A program made the translations under genes and the position numbers. The notes under the pieces are model-generated. The model worked only from the letters and a program-made list of their open reading frames with translations, was not told where the DNA came from and made no database searches. A stretch of DNA of 64,000 bases from Natrinema versiforme (GTDB lineage: Archaea; Halobacteriota; Halobacteria; Halobacteriales; Natrialbaceae), in NCBI RefSeq assembly GCF_005576615.1, contig NZ_CP040330.1:2666001-2730000 (forward strand), in the 5' to 3' direction. Shown piece by piece: positions 60,013-64,000 of the stretch. Each line of letters begins with the position of its first letter. Within the stretch, counting starts at the first letter, position 1.

Positions 60013-60016
60013 CGGC

Positions 60017-60274
60017 TCAGTCCTCGCCGTCACCGTCGCTGGTGGTCCGGACCCACGCCGGCGTCACGGTGACGTAGGTCCCGACACCGATCACGAGCAG
60101 CGTGTAGAACGCCCAGCGGGGCCACGCCGTCTCGAGGAACAGGAGCGTCAGGAAGAGGATCCACAGCGAGACGGCGAGCAGGTCGCCAAGCAGTCTGAGA
60201 AGGCCGCGTGCAGCGGAACTGACGGTGCTTCGATTGCGACCGGCGTCCGTCGAGCGGGCGGTGTCGTTACTCAT
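60017..60274 (-). CDS. Small two-helix membrane protein
   Basis: An 85-residue protein with a polar N-terminus (MSNDTARSTDAGRNRSTVSS) and two membrane segments (LLAVSLWILFLTLLFLETAW and AFYTLLVIGVGTYVTVTPAWV). It ends in an acidic tail. The ATG at 60274 is preferred; the longer frame is basic. Convergent with fbp (4 bases between stops), and 71 bases downstream of the S1-type protease gene on the same strand. Function unknown. Confidence 0.75.
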   Translation of the reverse strand: MSNDTARSTDAGRNRSTVSSAARGLLRLLGDLLAVSLWILFLTLLFLETAWPRWAFYTLLVIGVGTYVTVTPAWVRTTSDGDGED

Positions 60275-60345
60275 CTGCGGTCGGGTCGATCGATTCGAGC
60301 GGGCTCGTCGGCCCGGTATGAGTTCTGTCGTCGATTCCGCGGCGG

Positions 60346-61518
60346 TTAGAAGTGGTAGCCATGTTTCTCGGTCAATCGGTAGGCACCGACGCCCCAGACG
60401 TAGCTCTGTCCGGGCCACCAGGTGCGGGCGTTGTTGAACCCCGCGACGAGCACGTCGCCGTCCTCGCTCTCGGGGTCGCGGTGGTAGCTCACGGAGCCGC
60501 TGTCGCCGTCGGTCAGATCCATCTCGCCGCCCCAGCGGATCTGCCCGCGACGACAGAAGTCGTCGGTGAAACAGGTGACGGCGTCGACGCCCTGAATCTT
60601 GCCCGTCGTGTGGCCGCTCAGGGCACCGACCTTCTCGAGTTCCTCGTCGCGAGCGACGAGATCGGCGAGGCCGAACTTGGTGTACTGCCCGCGGACACGG
60701 GGTTGGGACGGCGCGTCGATCCTGCTCGCGGGTTCGACTTCGCCGGTAGGGACGACGGCGGCGATGTCCTCGACGGGATGATAGTCGGTGACGGTCCCGA
60801 TTTCGAGCGTCTCATTGCCCTCGCGGGGCAGCAACAGGGAATTGCCGGTCGTGTCGCTATCCTCGCCAAAGGCGTGGTCCGCCGTCACGAAGAACTGCCG
60901 CTCGCCGTCGGGGTGGTACAGCGCCGGCCCGAGCGTCGCCATGCTCGAGGCCGTCTCGCAGGCGACGCCGCTGGGGACGCGGCCGTCCGCGGTGAGATCG
61001 GCGATTCGCGGCTCCCTGGGCTCGGCATCGTCTTGGATGTCGCCGATATCGATGATCGTCTCGGAGTTGATGTCGATCCCCTCCGCGAGCTCGTCGAGTA
61101 ACTGCCCCAGGGAGTGGCCGTCGCTCGAGAGGCCGACGGAGACGGTGGCGGTCCCGCTCTCGTAGCTGCCGGGGATGACCGCGCTCCCGAGGTAGCCGGT
61201 GAAGGCGCGGCGGGCTAGCAGGTCGTTGATCTCGAAGGCCTTCTCGACGGCGGCGTACCACTCCGCGGGGACGTGGCGCGTTCGGTCCCGGACCGACCAC
61301 GGATCGTCGGGGTCGTCCCTGACGAGAGCAGTGACGACGGGGACCTCGCCGTCGTCGGCCGCGAGGAAGTCGTCAACGCCGAGCCACTGGGCCATGCCGA
61401 CGGCGAACCCGCCGGTGACGACGGTTCGCAGGAACTCTCGCCGGTCCATTCCCGACTCGAGTCGATCGCGAAGCGTCGCGAGTCGCTGCACGAGACGCCC
61501 GGAGTGTGCTATCGACAT
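60346..61518 (-). CDS. Tat-exported chymotrypsin-like (S1) serine protease homologue
   Basis: A 390-residue protein. A twin-arginine signal, MDRREFLRTVVTGGFAVGM (24-42), implies folded export. After an N-terminal domain (about 55-170) comes an S1-like double barrel: QFFVTADHAFG with His215, PVEDIAAVVP with Asp251, SGHTTGKIQGVDA (a GxTTGxxxG strand as in alpha-lytic/streptogrisin-type enzymes) and LTDGDSGSVSYH with Ser340. The triad order and spacing fit an active protease. A later ATG (61452) would start at the Tat signal itself, which many homologues might do. Substrate unknown; probably at the cell surface. Confidence 0.75.
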   Translation of the reverse strand: MSIAHSGRLVQRLATLRDRLESGMDRREFLRTVVTGGFAVGMAQWLGVDDFLAADDGEVPVVTALVRDDPDDPWSVRDRTRHVPAEWYAAVEKAFEINDLLARRAFTGYLGSAVIPGSYESGTATVSVGLSSDGHSLGQLLDELAEGIDINSETIIDIGDIQDDAEPREPRIADLTADGRVPSGVACETASSMATLGPALYHPDGERQFFVTADHAFGEDSDTTGNSLLLPREGNETLEIGTVTDYHPVEDIAAVVPTGEVEPASRIDAPSQPRVRGQYTKFGLADLVARDEELEKVGALSGHTTGKIQGVDAVTCFTDDFCRRGQIRWGGEMDLTDGDSGSVSYHRDPESEDGDVLVAGFNNARTWWPGQSYVWGVGAYRLTEKHGYHF

Positions 61519-62050
61519 ACCGCGATACTGATGTTCGGTCGCTGTGCGCCCCGCTCCGTCGAATCGTCTGTTCACGGACACGGGATCGATAACCGTCAAA
61601 ATGAACGGCAAAATTGACGAAAGGGGTTCTGCCTGCAGCTGCCGCCGAAGGTAGTATTCCCGATATACGGCGGTTTCGATGCGTTTCCGCCGAATTTCGG
61701 AATTCGACGGTCCGCCCACGAGACGGCGGCCATTCCCACTGGAAATACCCCGATATAATAGCTGCACGACTGAACGCAAGCGTTCGTGTCACGTGCCCGG
61801 TCAGTACGTATTGTCTCCGTGTTGGTGACCGCGGAGGCAGAACGCACCTCTCGATCGGTTCGCGCCGGCCGCGATGACGCAACCTCCTCATCCCCTCGCG
61901 GCGAGCGCCGATGATCAGTGGCGATCGATTCGGCGCGGACCGTTCTCTCCTTTCCATCTCTGTGCCTCGAGCCCCGAGCCGACGGCCCGCTCGCTCGAGC
62001 GATCGCGAATCGGGGAAAACGGTATCCGGTCGCCCGACACAGGCAGTAGC
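61519..62050. other. Divergent intergenic region, S1 protease / carboxyltransferase
   Basis: A 532-base gap. Two 10-mers, CCGTCAAAAT (61593-61602) and ACGGCAAAAT (61605-61614), repeat with a 12-base period, and CGTCAA/TTGACG (61594-61619) form inverted arms. GATATAATA (61752-61760) is TATA-like on plus, followed by the palindrome GAACGC-AA-GCGTTC (61772-61785). An in-frame ATG at 61874 would extend the carboxyltransferase by 59 Arg/Ser/Pro-rich residues and is not used. No gene is seen. Confidence 0.45.
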
Positions 62051-63856
62051 ATGCGAGTTCGTATCACGGCCGGTGCCGACGGCGAGGAGGCTGCGGCGAT
62101 CGCGGCCGCGCTGGCCGATCACGTCGGCGAGACGGTCGAAGTCTACTGCGGCGACGAAAGTGATCCGACGGCGGTCCACGAGATCGACGGGGAGCCCGGC
62201 GTCCCGGCCGACGAGGGAACGACGGCCAGCCCCGGTGCGGAGACCCACGACTCCGGCGATGACGACGACCTCGAGCCGACCGAGCGCGAGCAGCGACTGC
62301 GGGAGGAAATCGCGGACATCCTCGAGGGTGGTCCCGAGAAGTACAGGGACCAACTTGCCGAGGAGGGGAAACTGTTCGTCCGCGATCGGCTCGAGCTGTG
62401 GTTTTCCGGCGCGGACAGCGAGTTGCGCTTCGAGGACGGCACGTTCGCGGCGTTCGACGACTGGCACTCGAGCGGGGCGAACACGGACGAAGACACCGAC
62501 GACCGGCTGCCGGCGGACGGCCTGATCACGGCTGCGGCGACCTTCGAGGGGCGGGACATCCACGTCATGGCCAACGACTACACGGTCAAGCGCGGAAGTA
62601 TGGCCGCCAAGGGCGTCGAGAAGTTCCTCCGGATGCAACAGCGCGCGCTCAAGACCGGCAATCCGGTGTTCTACCTGATGGACTCCTCGGGCGGCCGGAT
62701 CGACCAGCAGACCGGCTTCTTCGCCAACCGGGAGGGGATCGGGAAGTACTACTACAACCACTCGATGCTCTCCGGGCGGGTGCCACAGATCTGCGTGCTC
62801 TACGGCCCCTCGATCGCCGGCGCGGCCTACACGCCGGTCTTCGCGGACTTCACGATCATGGTCGAGGGGATGTCCGCGATGGCGATCGCGTCCCCGCGGA
62901 TGGTGCAGATGGTCACCGGCGAGGACATCGACCTACAGGAACTCGGCGGGCCGCAGGTCCACATGCGCGAATCGGGGTCGGCGGACCTGATCGCCGACGA
63001 CGAGGAACACGCTCGCGAACTCGTGGCCCAGTTGATCACCTACCTGCCTGACAACGCGGACGAGACGCCGCCGAAACGGGAGCCGACCGCGCCCGCGAAG
63101 TCGCCGGACGGCATCGACGCGATCGTCCCACAGCAGCCAAACCGGGGGTACGACATGACCGACGTTATCGACCGGATCGTCGACGCGGGCTCGTACTTCG
63201 AGTTACGCCCCGATTACGGTCCCGAAATCGTCACGGCCTACGCCCGGATCGACGGCCGGCCGGTCGGCATCGTCGCCAACCAACCTGCCCACCGCGCCGG
63301 CGCGATTTTCCCCGACGCGGCCGAGAAGGCCGCGGAGTTCATCTGGAAGTCGGACGCGTTCAACATCCCCTTACTCTACCTCTGTGACACGCCCGGCTTC
63401 ATGGCCGGCTCGCAGGTCGAGAAAGACGGCATCTTAGAGCAGGGCAAGAAGATGATCTACGCGACCTCCTCGGCCACGGTCCCGAAACAGACCGTCGTCG
63501 TCCGCAAGGCCTACGGCGCGGGTATCTACGCGATGGGCGGGCCCGCCTACGATCCCGAGAGCGTGATCGGGCTGCCCTCCGGCGAGATCGCGATCATGGG
63601 GCCCGAGGCGGCGATCAACGCCGTCTACGCCCGCAAGCTCGCCGAGATCGACGATCCCGACGAGCGCGAACGGATGGAAAAGGAACTCCGCGAGGAGTAC
63701 CGCGAAGACATCGATATTCACCGGATGGCCAGCGAGGTCGTCATCGACGAGATCGTCCCGCCGAGCGCGCTGCGCGAGGAACTGGCCGCCCGCTTCGACT
63801 TCTACGCCGATCTCGAGAAGTCGCTGCCCGACAAGAAACACGGAACGATTCTCTGA
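62051..63856 (+). CDS. Acyl-CoA (propionyl-/acetyl-CoA) carboxylase carboxyltransferase with fused N-terminal domain
   Basis: A 601-residue protein. The core (about 75-601) is the biotin-dependent carboxyltransferase fold. KGVEKFLRMQQRALKTGNPVF, GRIDQQTGFF, and GPSIAGAAYTPVFADFTIMV lie in the first crotonase domain. CDTPGFMAGSQVEKDGILEQG and AYGAGIYAMGGPAYDPES lie in the second. The first 50 residues (MRVRITAGADGEEAAAIAAALADHVG then VEVYCGD) resemble the small acc operon protein/PccX-type subunit, here fused through an acidic linker (about 52-78). It transfers CO2 from carboxybiotin to propionyl-CoA (or acetyl-CoA). The biotin carboxylase subunit is not in the window. Start ATG 62051. Confidence 0.92.
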   Translation: MRVRITAGADGEEAAAIAAALADHVGETVEVYCGDESDPTAVHEIDGEPGVPADEGTTASPGAETHDSGDDDDLEPTEREQRLREEIADILEGGPEKYRDQLAEEGKLFVRDRLELWFSGADSELRFEDGTFAAFDDWHSSGANTDEDTDDRLPADGLITAAATFEGRDIHVMANDYTVKRGSMAAKGVEKFLRMQQRALKTGNPVFYLMDSSGGRIDQQTGFFANREGIGKYYYNHSMLSGRVPQICVLYGPSIAGAAYTPVFADFTIMVEGMSAMAIASPRMVQMVTGEDIDLQELGGPQVHMRESGSADLIADDEEHARELVAQLITYLPDNADETPPKREPTAPAKSPDGIDAIVPQQPNRGYDMTDVIDRIVDAGSYFELRPDYGPEIVTAYARIDGRPVGIVANQPAHRAGAIFPDAAEKAAEFIWKSDAFNIPLLYLCDTPGFMAGSQVEKDGILEQGKKMIYATSSATVPKQTVVVRKAYGAGIYAMGGPAYDPESVIGLPSGEIAIMGPEAAINAVYARKLAEIDDPDERERMEKELREEYREDIDIHRMASEVVIDEIVPPSALREELAARFDFYADLEKSLPDKKHGTIL

Positions 63857-64000
63857 CGGGCCGGCTGGCCGACAGCGAGGCGGCCCGTTCATCACCTTCT
63901 CACCCGCGAGTCCGAACCGAGACCGCTCTGTGCCGCTCGAGCGGCGCGAAGCGGCGGTTATGACGGCTTACCGACGACGGAGCGGCCCCTACGCTTGGCA
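63857..64000. other. Right-edge intergenic sequence
   Basis: 144 bases after the carboxyltransferase stop. No gene start is evident before the window ends. Confidence 0.4.

Noticed and set aside
1-64000. tRNA, rRNA and CRISPR arrays
   Set aside because: I looked for T-arm-like GGTTCRA sequences with acceptor stems in the intergenic regions and for regularly spaced direct repeats, and saw none. A covariance-model search would be decisive.

Overview
The window is about 64 kb of a haloarchaeal genome. High G+C, strongly acidic proteins, GTG starts, TATA boxes centred about 27 bases before many start codons (leaderless transcripts), twin-arginine signals and haloarchaeal families (HalOD1, Bat-type HTH, ThiR, OB-fold-partnered thiolase, DhnA-type aldolase, IS1341-type TnpB) all point to Halobacteria, probably near the Natrialbaceae. 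Essential genes (leuS, topA, glmS, ctaB) suggest the main chromosome. I saw no rRNA, tRNA, CRISPR array, provirus or replication origin.

Layout. 1-0.3 kb: end of a DUF7344-type regulator. 0.3-0.67 kb: AT-rich intergenic DNA. 0.67-9.2 kb: surface-glycan region with a DUF1616 protein and a DUF457-like membrane protein on +, then a tightly stitched minus-strand operon (nucleotide-sugar dehydrogenase, 60-codon ORF, DUF354 protein, GT-B glycosyltransferase, GT-C-like membrane protein) and a membrane-anchored HTH protein. glmS follows at 9.9 kb. 11.7-15.6 kb: a MITE-like element, two low-complexity membrane-anchored proteins and an SDR. 15.8-24.6 kb: leuS, HalOD1, J-domain protein, DUF420 protein, thiR, methyltransferase, thioesterase, a DUF6775-like protein and thi4. 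25-29 kb: topA behind a short overlapping upstream ORF, with an IS200/IS605-family element (tnpB only) inserted at its 3' end. 29.2-33.4 kb: a 1402-residue HEAT-repeat/PQQ-propeller fusion.

33.4-45 kb: thioredoxin-like protein, methyltransferase, LysE exporter, secreted protein, HD hydrolase, methylmalonyl-CoA mutase B12 subunit plus meaB, alpha/beta hydrolase, thiolase plus OB-fold partner, M42 peptidase and SLC13 transporter. 45-52.5 kb: CtaA-half/CtaB fusion, small zinc and membrane proteins, acyl-CoA dehydrogenase, and an orphan nuoH divergent from a Bat-type HTH gene over a 39-bp promoter with an inverted repeat around one TATA box. 52.5-64 kb: NmrA-like protein, squalene synthase, DCC protein, polytopic membrane protein, 3-hydroxyacyl-CoA dehydrogenase, HhH-like protein, fba-fbp gluconeogenesis pair, Tat-exported S1-type serine protease homologue and an acyl-CoA carboxylase carboxyltransferase.

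Themes. Acyl-CoA dehydrogenase, hydroxyacyl-CoA dehydrogenase and thiolase belong to fatty-acid beta-oxidation. The carboxyltransferase, mutase B12 subunit and MeaB belong to propionyl-CoA to succinyl-CoA conversion. fba and fbp serve gluconeogenesis. Dehydrogenase, DUF354, glycosyltransferases and GlmS fit amino-sugar surface-glycan synthesis. The best leads for undescribed biology are the nuoH/HTH divergent switch, the HEAT-PQQ fusion, the TnpB element (RuvC-II Glu replaced by Gly, guide taken from topA), the topA upstream ORF, and short palindromic insertions inside or between genes. All functions are read from sequence by family resemblance; no database search was possible.
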